Origin: CAZAFN01 sp964484795
Lineage (GTDB): Bacteria; Pseudomonadota; Alphaproteobacteria; Methylaequorales; Methylaequoraceae
Assembly: GCA_964484795.1 (NCBI GenBank)
Contig: CAZAFN010000004.1
Span: forward strand, 15,054 to 79,053
DNA: 64,000 nt
Direction of reading: 5' to 3'
Under the pieces are notes generated by a model. It saw nothing but the letters and a program-made list of their open reading frames with translations. It had not been told where the DNA came from and did not search any database. The position numbers were made by a program, and so were the translations under genes. Shown here one piece after another: positions 8,270 through 15,897 of this stretch; within the stretch, counting starts at the first letter, position 1; every line of letters begins with the position of its first letter.

Positions 8270-8839
8270 ATGAATTTCAAAAAGTTAATTTTCTTAATAT
8301 TTTTTTGTTCTTCCTTAGAACTTTTTTCAGAAGAAATGTCTCAAGAATTAGTGGATGCACTTGAAACTTGTAATTCTTGTCATGGCAAGGAAGTGTTGGC
8401 TGATAACCCTGAAGTTCCTGTAATTACCGGACAAAGTCTCCAATACATATATCGTCAATTGAAAGATTACAAGTCAAATTCTAGAGCACATGAAATAATG
8501 TCATCGATGGTTAGTGATTTGGAAAAAAAAATATTACTAGAGTTGGCAACTCATTTCTCTGAGCAAAAGTGGATAGATTTTAGAACGGATAGAGAATTTG
8601 ATGAAACACTTGCGTTAGATATGATTGCATCTGGTCAGTGCAGCCAATGCCATGGAACTTTTAAAGAAAATAATCTTGCTGCACCAAGACTTGCAGGTCA
8701 AAAAGAATCTTATCTCATTGCGACAATGACGGCTTTTAAAAAGAGAACTCGTTTGAACGCACCGGATAAGTCAAGTTTATTTGAAACAATTTCTGAAGAG
8801 CAGATCAAGGCTCTTTCAGGTTACATTGCTAACAAATAA
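8270..8839 (+). CDS. Dihaem cytochrome c (c4/c553-like), probable electron acceptor of the PQQ dehydrogenase
   Basis: This 189-residue exported protein (signal peptide about 1-20) has two c-type haem sites, CNSCH at 34-38 and CSQCH at 124-128. Each is in a class I cytochrome domain of roughly 85 residues, the cytochrome c4 layout. It starts immediately after the xoxF terminator and is the obvious candidate for taking electrons from the dehydrogenase (inference). It is not the usual monohaem XoxG. The ATG at 8270 has no strong ribosome site because the terminator T-run occupies that space. Confidence 0.85.
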   Translation: MNFKKLIFLIFFCSSLELFSEEMSQELVDALETCNSCHGKEVLADNPEVPVITGQSLQYIYRQLKDYKSNSRAHEIMSSMVSDLEKKILLELATHFSEQKWIDFRTDREFDETLALDMIASGQCSQCHGTFKENNLAAPRLAGQKESYLIATMTAFKKRTRLNAPDKSSLFETISEEQIKALSGYIANK

Positions 8840-8843
8840 TTTT

Positions 8844-9818
8844 TCATTCAAGTACGAGTTTAATTTCTTTACTTTTAGTTAATTCAATGGCTTTTTTGTT
8901 TTCATTATTTTTTAAATTCTTGTTTGCTCCAGATTCAACTAAGAACTTTGTTATTTCTAAACTATTCTGTTTTGCAGCATACATTAAAGCTGACATACCT
9001 AGATTGTCTTGATGATCAATTTGAGCATTGTTATCAATCAATACTTGAAGTGTTTTAACTGCATCAATTTGAGGCGTATCATCTGTACTTCCAGCAGCCC
9101 ATATGAGTGGAGTAAGATCATTCCCGTGTTTTTTATTTGCGTCAACTCCATTCTGAATTAATATTTCAACTATGTCGTAAAATCCTTTTGCAGATGCATA
9201 GATTATTGCAGACTTTCCTGTTTCATCAACGGTATTTGGATTAGCATTTTTTTTTAATAGAAGTTTTACAAAATTTAAATTTCCATTAAATGAAGCTGCA
9301 GACAGAGGGGTTTCATTGTCGAGACTTCTAGTGTTTGTGTCAACATTCTTTGATAGAAGGTATTTTACTATTTTTTTTCTGTTTTTTTTAATTGCTTGAA
9401 GCAATGCTGTTTTTCCTCTTAAATTTAGATGCTCAAGATTTGCACCTTTGCTTTCCAAAAATTTAACTATTTTTAGATGTCCAGATTCTGATGCTCTGAT
9501 AAGAGGTGTATTTGCAAATTTGTCTCGCGTATTTACAAGCCCTCCTTTTTGAACAATATCAAAAACAACTTTGCCGCAGCCCTTTTCACTAGCTTCTAAT
9601 AATAACAATGAAAGTTCTCTAGCTAATGGATTTTGGCCAAATGCATTTAATTTTTTAATGACAGGTCGACATAAATCCTTGTTTTTATCTTTTAATTGAT
9701 TTTCCTCACTACAAACATTCTTAGAAAACATTAAAATAAAAAACAATAAGGTATAAATTGTTTTGGTAAATGCTATTCTGAAGCATTGTGAATTTAAACT
9801 ACTTTTATAATTGGCCAT
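8844..9818 (-). CDS. Exported ankyrin-repeat protein
   Basis: In this 324-residue protein a hydrophobic export segment at about 16-37 is followed by six to seven ankyrin repeats. Typical units read TPLIRASESGHLKIVKFL, TALLQAIKKNRKKIVKYLL and SALMYAAKQNSLEITKFLV. Ankyrin stacks bind other proteins. Its location between the cytochrome and the hydrolase, inside the PQQ module but on the opposite strand, suggests a periplasmic accessory role, which is unproven. It ends 4 bases from the convergent cytochrome gene. Its start overlaps the start region of the divergent hydrolase gene. Confidence 0.8.
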   Translation of the reverse strand: MANYKSSLNSQCFRIAFTKTIYTLLFFILMFSKNVCSEENQLKDKNKDLCRPVIKKLNAFGQNPLARELSLLLLEASEKGCGKVVFDIVQKGGLVNTRDKFANTPLIRASESGHLKIVKFLESKGANLEHLNLRGKTALLQAIKKNRKKIVKYLLSKNVDTNTRSLDNETPLSAASFNGNLNFVKLLLKKNANPNTVDETGKSAIIYASAKGFYDIVEILIQNGVDANKKHGNDLTPLIWAAGSTDDTPQIDAVKTLQVLIDNNAQIDHQDNLGMSALMYAAKQNSLEITKFLVESGANKNLKNNENKKAIELTKSKEIKLVLE

Positions 9819-10705
9819 TGAAAAACGTTCTTTCTTTTCTAATTTTTATTTTGGGACCAGAATATTCATTTTCAAATGAAAATTCAACATATAAACCATC
9901 AGGAATTATGGTTTCTGTTGAGACACATAAACTTCATTTTTTGTGCACAGGAAAAGGAAAAAAAACCTTCATATTAGAAGCAGGTATTGGTGCTAATCAT
10001 CTTGATTGGTCAAGACTACAACCTAAATTAAGCAAGAAATTTAAAGTTTGCAGTTATGATCGTACTGGGTATGGATGGTCAGAGAGAGGACCTAAACCAA
10101 GAGATGCGTTAACAATTTCACAAGAACTTTCTCAGGCAATTACTTTTCTCTCACTTTCTAAACCAATAATTTTTGTTGGGCACTCATTTGGTGGAATAAT
10201 AGCAATGGTTTTAGGTTCAGAATTTTCCAGGATTATTGATGGTATTGTACTTGTTGATTCTATGCATCCAGAACAATACGAAAGATTTGAAGAAAATAAT
10301 ATTGATATTCCAGTTGAGCCAACTAGGGCAATCATCTACTCAAGTCCAGATGTTCTTACTTATGGGATTCCTGATGAAAAAAAAAAAGAAGCCTATTACT
10401 TAGCTAGAACGGAAAAGACTAGATCATTTATGTTTAATGAAATGAGGAATATGAAAAAGTCATTAAAGCAGGTAAATTTTAAAAAAAAAAATAAAAAATC
10501 TTTAGTATTAACTCACTCAAGAAGAGACTGGGATGTCCACTCTATTGATGGAAAGATGGAAGATGTTTGGTTAGAACTACAAAGTGATTTAGCAAAAAAT
10601 TTGAATGCGGATTTAATCGTTGTTCCGGATGCTGGTCACCAAATGCAACTTGAAAACTATGACTTTATTTATGAAAAGTTGTTAGAATTTTCAGAAAACT
10701 TTTAG
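9788..10705 (+). CDS. Exported alpha/beta hydrolase
   Basis: This is an alpha/beta-hydrolase fold of about 300 residues. The nucleophile elbow is GHSFGG, the family motif YDRTGYGWSERG precedes it, a probable acid lies near RRDWD, and the catalytic His is in PDAGHQMQLE close to the C-terminus. An N-terminal hydrophobic signal (KNVLSFLIFILG) indicates export. GTG at 9788 gives the listed frame; TTG at 9818 would give a cleaner signal peptide and would remove nearly all overlap with the divergent ankyrin gene. The substrate is unknown; esterase or lactonase activity would fit an alcohol-oxidation module. Confidence 0.82.
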   Translation: MNLNYFYNWPLKNVLSFLIFILGPEYSFSNENSTYKPSGIMVSVETHKLHFLCTGKGKKTFILEAGIGANHLDWSRLQPKLSKKFKVCSYDRTGYGWSERGPKPRDALTISQELSQAITFLSLSKPIIFVGHSFGGIIAMVLGSEFSRIIDGIVLVDSMHPEQYERFEENNIDIPVEPTRAIIYSSPDVLTYGIPDEKKKEAYYLARTEKTRSFMFNEMRNMKKSLKQVNFKKKNKKSLVLTHSRRDWDVHSIDGKMEDVWLELQSDLAKNLNADLIVVPDAGHQMQLENYDFIYEKLLEFSENF

Positions 10706-10715
10706 TTACTTGAAT

Positions 10716-11909
10716 CTAAAATAGACACTTACTGTCACTGATATCAAATCCAAGTGTATCTTCAGCATTTATCTTATGAAGGAATTTCTCATTTGGCATT
10801 TTTGTAATTACTGCATTATGGGTAGATAGAAGGATTGGTTGTCTAAGTTGATTGTTCCAATTTCTAAAACTACCTACCTTTCCTTTATACATATCTACAG
10901 CTAGAGTTTTTTTTTGGAATAGTTTTAGAAAGTTAATTTTTTCATTTTCATCTTTTATCTTCAGAGATTCAGCAATTATTTTAATTGAAACCCAAGCGGC
11001 CCAATCACTATCTTGCATCTTTCTGTCTTTTACTTCCCAGGACAAGTTGTAATCATTTCTTTGAAATCTTTTATTTAACTGTGGAGCTCCATTTCTTTCC
11101 CATGCCCAATGCCAAGCTCTAGGCGTTAGTCCTATGTCTCCAACAACTGGAGTTGGGTACATTGTATTAAAAGGAAGATTCCTACTAAATTCACCAAAGT
11201 AATCAAAAATCACAATAGTGTCAGATTTTTTTCCCTTGGTTAGTAATTTAGGATTGTTAGCTTCTCTATCCTCTGGGTTTTTAGATAAAGTAAATTTTCT
11301 TTCATTAATAATTTTAAGTTTGTATTTTTTACTTGAATCTAAGAAAGACAAGTATTTGTTTTGGTCTTCATCTTTTGGCCCGTATAGAACTAATACATTT
11401 TTCCAATTTTTTAAAATTAAAAATTGTGCTAATGAATCTGTATACATCTTGTCAGAAGGAATAATATTAAAAAGGTTTTTTTTACAATTTTTTTCCCTAA
11501 AACTATTTTTTGAGATTCTTGCATTAATGAAAGCCAAGCCTTCAGGCAAAATATTAATTATTTCTTCCATAATTTTTTCAGGTAGATCTAAAATAGTTAT
11601 TGAGTTTTTTGGAAAACCCTTTGTCAATTTTGAAAAATCACTTAGATCGTTTATGAAATGTTCTTTAAGTACTAATTGAGTTTTTAGTAGGCTTAATTTG
11701 ACTTTATTTTCTTCAATGCCTGTTAATATTGCTCTGTTTTGAGGATATTTCTTTCCTAAAATAATTCCAGTATAACCCTTCTTTTCATTGTGATCTTCAT
11801 CATTTCTAAATTTAATCAAATTGATGTCTACTTTTTTAATATCGTTTTTGGCATTACTAAAAGAAGTAATTAAAAAAGCAGTAAAGAAAACAAGAAAAAA
11901 AAATTTCAT
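10716..11909 (-). CDS. ABC-type substrate-binding protein of the PQQ-dependent alcohol dehydrogenase system
   Basis: This 397-residue exported protein (signal peptide about 1-20) resembles the branched-chain amino-acid binding-protein fold. Its C-terminal half matches the family annotated as PQQ-dependent alcohol dehydrogenase-associated ABC substrate-binding protein (remembered as TIGR03863): AWHWAWERNGAPQLN, DSDWAAWVS, a QLRQPILL segment, and a DTLGFD-x-C ending. It overlaps the beta-propeller gene by one base, with which it normally occurs. The ATPase and permease that usually accompany the family are not in this window. What it binds is unknown. Confidence 0.82.
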   Translation of the reverse strand: MKFFFLVFFTAFLITSFSNAKNDIKKVDINLIKFRNDEDHNEKKGYTGIILGKKYPQNRAILTGIEENKVKLSLLKTQLVLKEHFINDLSDFSKLTKGFPKNSITILDLPEKIMEEIINILPEGLAFINARISKNSFREKNCKKNLFNIIPSDKMYTDSLAQFLILKNWKNVLVLYGPKDEDQNKYLSFLDSSKKYKLKIINERKFTLSKNPEDREANNPKLLTKGKKSDTIVIFDYFGEFSRNLPFNTMYPTPVVGDIGLTPRAWHWAWERNGAPQLNKRFQRNDYNLSWEVKDRKMQDSDWAAWVSIKIIAESLKIKDENEKINFLKLFQKKTLAVDMYKGKVGSFRNWNNQLRQPILLSTHNAVITKMPNEKFLHKINAEDTLGFDISDSKCLF

Positions 11910-12880
11910 TATTCGACTATTAAGATTGCATATGGAGATTCTCCAACTTTAACAGACCGCAAGACTTTTCTTTTCTTTACATCTATAATTGAAATATCAT
12001 CGGACATACCGTTTGCAACATAAAGATAATTGTCATTTTTGCTAAGTGCCATTCCCCATGCCCGTTTTCCAACGAGAATATAATCTAAGATTTTTCCTGT
12101 ATCAGGCTCAAAAACACCTACATGATTTGCAATTCCAAGTGCAACAAACCCCAAACTGTTTGTGCTATTTAATAGAACATCAACTGGTGTTATTTCCTCC
12201 TTCTTAAACCCTTTTGGCAAAAAAATTATTGTTTTAATTACTTTGAATGTTTCTGTGCTAATTATATTGACAATACTACCAAGCTCCGCGGAGACAAATA
12301 ATTTTTTTCCATCATTAGATAATGCAAAACGTCTTGGTCTCCTGTCTACGGGAATGTTCTTTTGGATTTTTCCTGATAATAAATTTAGAACATGAACAAT
12401 ATCTGCCACTTCTGATGCTACGAAAGCAAATTTACCGTCTTTGGTTATTTGAACGCCCTCTGGTTCTTCACCAGTATTGAATTCTTGAAGCAACTTTCCT
12501 TCAGCCCAATCCCAGACAGTAGCTGTGGCATCGTCTTCATTAGAAACAACAAGATGTTTTCCATTGGGATGTAAATCAAATGTTTCCGGGGATAAAACAT
12601 TTCTTATCCTACCTACTACTTCTAAGGAATTAGTATCATAAAAAAGTATTAAATCATCATCAGCACAACCAACAAAAAAATATTTCTTGTCTTTTGAGAA
12701 GTGCATTCCTCTTGGTCTTCCACAGGTTCCTAGTTCCTGAATTAATTCTCCTTCTTTCGAAAGTATACTAAGGCTATTACTTCTTTCATTAGAAACTATT
12801 ATTTTCTCCGAAAAAGCATTTGAATTAGATGTAGAAAGAATTGTAATAGCAAAGAGTAGAAATTTTAATTTTTTTTTCAT
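11909..12880 (-). CDS. PQQ-associated YVTN-type beta-propeller protein
   Basis: This 323-residue exported protein has a signal peptide of about 1-24 and then about seven short beta-propeller repeats. Examples are SNERSNSLSILSKEG, SNEDDATATVWDWAEGK and VANGMSDDISIIDVKK. It looks like the family described as a PQQ-dependent catabolism-associated beta-propeller (remembered as TIGR03866), known from ethanol/2-phenylethanol oxidation loci. It is transcribed ahead of the ABC-type binding protein with a one-base overlap. It is probably periplasmic and accessory to the dehydrogenase; the molecular role is not established. Confidence 0.85.
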   Translation of the reverse strand: MKKKLKFLLFAITILSTSNSNAFSEKIIVSNERSNSLSILSKEGELIQELGTCGRPRGMHFSKDKKYFFVGCADDDLILFYDTNSLEVVGRIRNVLSPETFDLHPNGKHLVVSNEDDATATVWDWAEGKLLQEFNTGEEPEGVQITKDGKFAFVASEVADIVHVLNLLSGKIQKNIPVDRRPRRFALSNDGKKLFVSAELGSIVNIISTETFKVIKTIIFLPKGFKKEEITPVDVLLNSTNSLGFVALGIANHVGVFEPDTGKILDYILVGKRAWGMALSKNDNYLYVANGMSDDISIIDVKKRKVLRSVKVGESPYAILIVE

Positions 12881-12915
12881 TAGATTAATTTAGTGATTTT
12901 TAAGGATTATTTAAA

Positions 12916-13440
12916 TTATTTTTCATCTAATCTTGGAATTAATTCAACTAGGTTGCAAGGTTTTGTTCTAGAGTCTAACTGGAATTTTAAAATCCCATCC
13001 CAAGCGTCTTTGCAAGCACCAGGTGACCCAGGTACTGAAAAAATGAACTTATCTTTTGCAACTCCAGCTATTGCTCTGGATTGTAAAGATGATGTGCCAA
13101 TTTTTTTAAAACTTATATATCTGAATAATTCACCAAACCCAGTAATTTCCTTTGTAATTATTTTTTTGACAGCCTCTGGAGTTGAATCTCTCCCTGTCAA
13201 ACCAGTTCCTCCTGTTAAAATAATGGCATTAACGTTTTTAAATTTGAGGGATTTTTTTAAATAATCTTGAATTAAAACCTTGTCATCTTTTAAAAAAACT
13301 TTTTTAAACAATTTGTGTCCGGATTCAAATATTCTTTTTTCTAAAACCTTGCCAGATTTGTCTGACATCTCATTCCTTGTATCCGAAATGACTAATAATA
13401 AAATACTTAATTTTTGGAATTTTGCAGTGTTTTTTTTCAT
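12916..13440 (-). CDS. moaB: Molybdenum cofactor biosynthesis protein MoaB
   Basis: This 174-residue protein of the MogA/MoaB fold has the hallmark GGTGLTGRDSTPEA motif (about residues 75-90) and the PGSPGA loop near residue 140. It probably adenylylates molybdopterin before metal insertion. It overlaps nothing but follows the uracil-DNA glycosylase gene by 4 bases on the same strand, so it is co-transcribed with it. The rest of the Moco genes seen in the window (moaE, moaD, moeA, mobB) are some 31 kb away. Confidence 0.88.
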   Translation of the reverse strand: MKKNTAKFQKLSILLLVISDTRNEMSDKSGKVLEKRIFESGHKLFKKVFLKDDKVLIQDYLKKSLKFKNVNAIILTGGTGLTGRDSTPEAVKKIITKEITGFGELFRYISFKKIGTSSLQSRAIAGVAKDKFIFSVPGSPGACKDAWDGILKFQLDSRTKPCNLVELIPRLDEK

Positions 13441-13444
13441 ATCT

Positions 13445-14194
13445 TTAGAACTTAACTTTATTCTTTAATAAATAATTGTGTATTTCAAGTAGATCATCCC
13501 AAATTCTTTTTTTTTCAATTGGGTTTCTAAGTAAATAAGCTGGATGAAAAATTGCTCTAGCCGGGATTTTTATGTTAAAATTTTCATCGATGTAAAAATG
13601 TTCTTTTCCTCTAAGCTTGGTAATGCCTTCATCAATTTTCAATAAAGATTTTGCTGCAACATTACCAAGAAAAATTAATAATTTTGGTTTTATTATGTTT
13701 ATATGTTCTTTTGTCGAAGATATACAAGTTTTAATTTCTTGGCTATTAGGTGTGCGATTGCCTGGTGGCCGCCAGAAAACCAGATTTGTAATATAAAAAT
13801 TTTTAGTCCTATCAAGATCTATAAAACCAAGCATTTTATCAAGTAATTTTCCAGCTTGTCCAACAAAAGGTTTTCCATTTCTATCTTCTTCTGCACCTGG
13901 GGCTTCACCAATTAGCATGATTTCTGAATTTTGATTTCCATCTGAAAAAACAAGATTTGATGCAATGTCCTTTAAATTGCAATCTAAATTATGAACTTTA
14001 ACCAAAAGATTTTTAATTCTTTCAGATTTTGGAATTATGGAATTGTTAGATTCTTTTTTATGTATAATTTTCTGGCAACTTCCTTTTTTGTCAAGAGTAT
14101 CTTTTTCTTGAATTCTGGTTGATTGAGAGATGCAAGTTGTTATTCCCAACGATTTGTAAAATTCAATAAAAGACTTTATGTTTTTAACTTTCAT
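13445..14194 (-). CDS. Uracil-DNA glycosylase family protein (type 4/5-like, iron-sulfur cysteines not conserved)
   Basis: This 249-residue protein has the family-4 core: GEAPGAEEDRNGKPFVGQAG (motif 1), the WRPPGNRTP segment, and the motif-2 region HPAYLLRNP. Classical family-4 enzymes carry four cluster cysteines, one pair before the core and one just before RPPGNR. Here the residue before RPPGNR is Trp, and the N-terminal C-x2-C pair is missing, leaving only one Cys near that place. It therefore looks like the cluster-less version found in some Alphaproteobacteria. The N-terminal 60 residues are poorly conserved. Uracil excision is expected but untested. Confidence 0.82.
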   Translation of the reverse strand: MKVKNIKSFIEFYKSLGITTCISQSTRIQEKDTLDKKGSCQKIIHKKESNNSIIPKSERIKNLLVKVHNLDCNLKDIASNLVFSDGNQNSEIMLIGEAPGAEEDRNGKPFVGQAGKLLDKMLGFIDLDRTKNFYITNLVFWRPPGNRTPNSQEIKTCISSTKEHINIIKPKLLIFLGNVAAKSLLKIDEGITKLRGKEHFYIDENFNIKIPARAIFHPAYLLRNPIEKKRIWDDLLEIHNYLLKNKVKF

Positions 14195-14247
14195 AGATAT
14201 ATAATATTTAGTTTAATGTATAAATGAAAGATTAGTAATTAATTGAG

Positions 14248-15897
14248 ATGAATATTACTAGAGAAAAAATGAATTATGATTTGCTTATCGTTGGAGCTGG
14301 CCCGTCAGGCCTTTCAGCGGCGATAAATTTTAAAAAGTTGTGTAAATTAAATAATAAAGAATTTAGTGTTTGTGTTGTTGAAAAAGGTTCTGAAGTGGGT
14401 GCGCATATACTATCTGGTGCTATATTAGAACCAACTGCACTGAATGAGCTTGTAGAAAATTGGAAAGAAATTGAAGATTGTCCAGTTAAAACACCAGTAA
14501 AAAAAGAATCCCTTAGATATTTATCAAAGAGTAAATCATATAATTTTCCGAGTTTTTTAATTCCAACAGCAATGCACAACAAAGGAAATTATATAATTTC
14601 TCTTGGGGCTTTCTGCAAATGGCTGGCGGGTGAGGCCGAGAGATTAGGAGTTGAAATTTACCCTGGATTTACCGCCTCAGAGATTCTAATGATAGATGAT
14701 AGTTTATCTGGAATAATTACAGGTGACTTAGGGGTGAAGAAAGATGGTCAACCTGGAGAGAATTTTCAACCGGGAATTGAGATTCATTCAAAATTCACTC
14801 TGTTTGCTGAAGGTTGTAGAGGTCATCTTGGGAAAAAAATAATGAAATCATTTGATTTGCGAAAAGATTCTCAACACCAAACCTATGGTATTGGTTTGAA
14901 GGAATTATGGGAAATTAAACCTGAAAATTCCAATCCAGGTGAAGTTTTACATACAATTGGTTGGCCATTGGATAATGATACATATGGAGGATCTTTTTTA
15001 TATCATCTTTCAGAAAGTTTAGTTTCTGTTGGTTTCGTAATAGGATTAGATTACAAAAACCCTTATCTTTCACCCTATGAAGAGTTTCAAAGATTTAAAA
15101 CACATCCCAAAATAAGTGGAATTTTTAATGAAGGTAGAAGAATTTCTTACGGAGCTAGAGCTTTGAACGAGGGCGGGTGGCAATCATTACCAAAACTTTC
15201 CTTTCCAGGAGGAGCATTGATTGGTTGTGACGCTGGCACACTTAACACGCCGAAAATCAAAGGGACTCATACTGCTATGAAATCGGGGATGATTGCAGCA
15301 GAAGAGGTTTTTGATGAAATTAATAGTGGAAATCAAAACACAGAAATTAAGGATTTTCAAAAAAAATTTTTTAATTCATGGGCAGGTAAAGAGCTAAAAT
15401 CTGCTAGAAATGTAAGACCTTCATTTAAATATGGACTCAAATTAGGTTTGATACTTTCAGGTCTTGACCAAACTCTTCTTAGAGGAAAAGCTCCTTGGAC
15501 TCTAAATCACCCTGAACCTGACCATCTATCACTAAAAAAAAAGACTGATTCTAAAAAAATTGATTATCCTAAGCATGATGGTGTTTTAACATTCGATAGG
15601 TTAACAAATGTTTCCTTTTCCTCAACCTACCATGAAGAAAACCAACCCTGCCATCTAAAAATTGAGGATCAGAGCATTCCAATTTCAAACAATTATGAAT
15701 TTTTTGATTCTCCCGAGCAAAGATATTGTCCTGCTGGTGTTTACGAAATTTTAAATGACAATGATGGTAACCCTCGTTTACAAATAAACTTTCAGAATTG
15801 CATTCACTGCAAAACATGTGACATCAAAGATCCAAAGCAAAATATTATATGGGTTTCACCCGAAGGAGGAGGTGGGCCAAATTATACTAATATGTAA
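14248..15897 (+). CDS. Electron transfer flavoprotein-ubiquinone oxidoreductase
   Basis: This 549-residue membrane-associated enzyme moves electrons from reduced ETF (fatty-acid and amino-acid oxidation) to ubiquinone. It has a FAD dinucleotide fold at the N-terminus (IVGAGPSGLSAAI), the GAHILSGA segment, the central quinone-binding region, and a C-terminal 4Fe-4S module (CPAGVYE, then NCIHCKTCDIKDP). It probably feeds the bc1 complex encoded at 27825-30400. ATG at 14248 is chosen; a second in-frame Met seven codons later (14269) is also possible. Length and domain order are normal. Confidence 0.96.
   Translation: MNITREKMNYDLLIVGAGPSGLSAAINFKKLCKLNNKEFSVCVVEKGSEVGAHILSGAILEPTALNELVENWKEIEDCPVKTPVKKESLRYLSKSKSYNFPSFLIPTAMHNKGNYIISLGAFCKWLAGEAERLGVEIYPGFTASEILMIDDSLSGIITGDLGVKKDGQPGENFQPGIEIHSKFTLFAEGCRGHLGKKIMKSFDLRKDSQHQTYGIGLKELWEIKPENSNPGEVLHTIGWPLDNDTYGGSFLYHLSESLVSVGFVIGLDYKNPYLSPYEEFQRFKTHPKISGIFNEGRRISYGARALNEGGWQSLPKLSFPGGALIGCDAGTLNTPKIKGTHTAMKSGMIAAEEVFDEINSGNQNTEIKDFQKKFFNSWAGKELKSARNVRPSFKYGLKLGLILSGLDQTLLRGKAPWTLNHPEPDHLSLKKKTDSKKIDYPKHDGVLTFDRLTNVSFSSTYHEENQPCHLKIEDQSIPISNNYEFFDSPEQRYCPAGVYEILNDNDGNPRLQINFQNCIHCKTCDIKDPKQNIIWVSPEGGGGPNYTNM

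Noticed and set aside
11218..11679. A 153-codon frame antisense to the ABC-type binding-protein gene
   Set aside because: It has no recognisable domain and lies wholly inside a conserved gene on the other strand; long antisense frames are common in AT-rich coding DNA.
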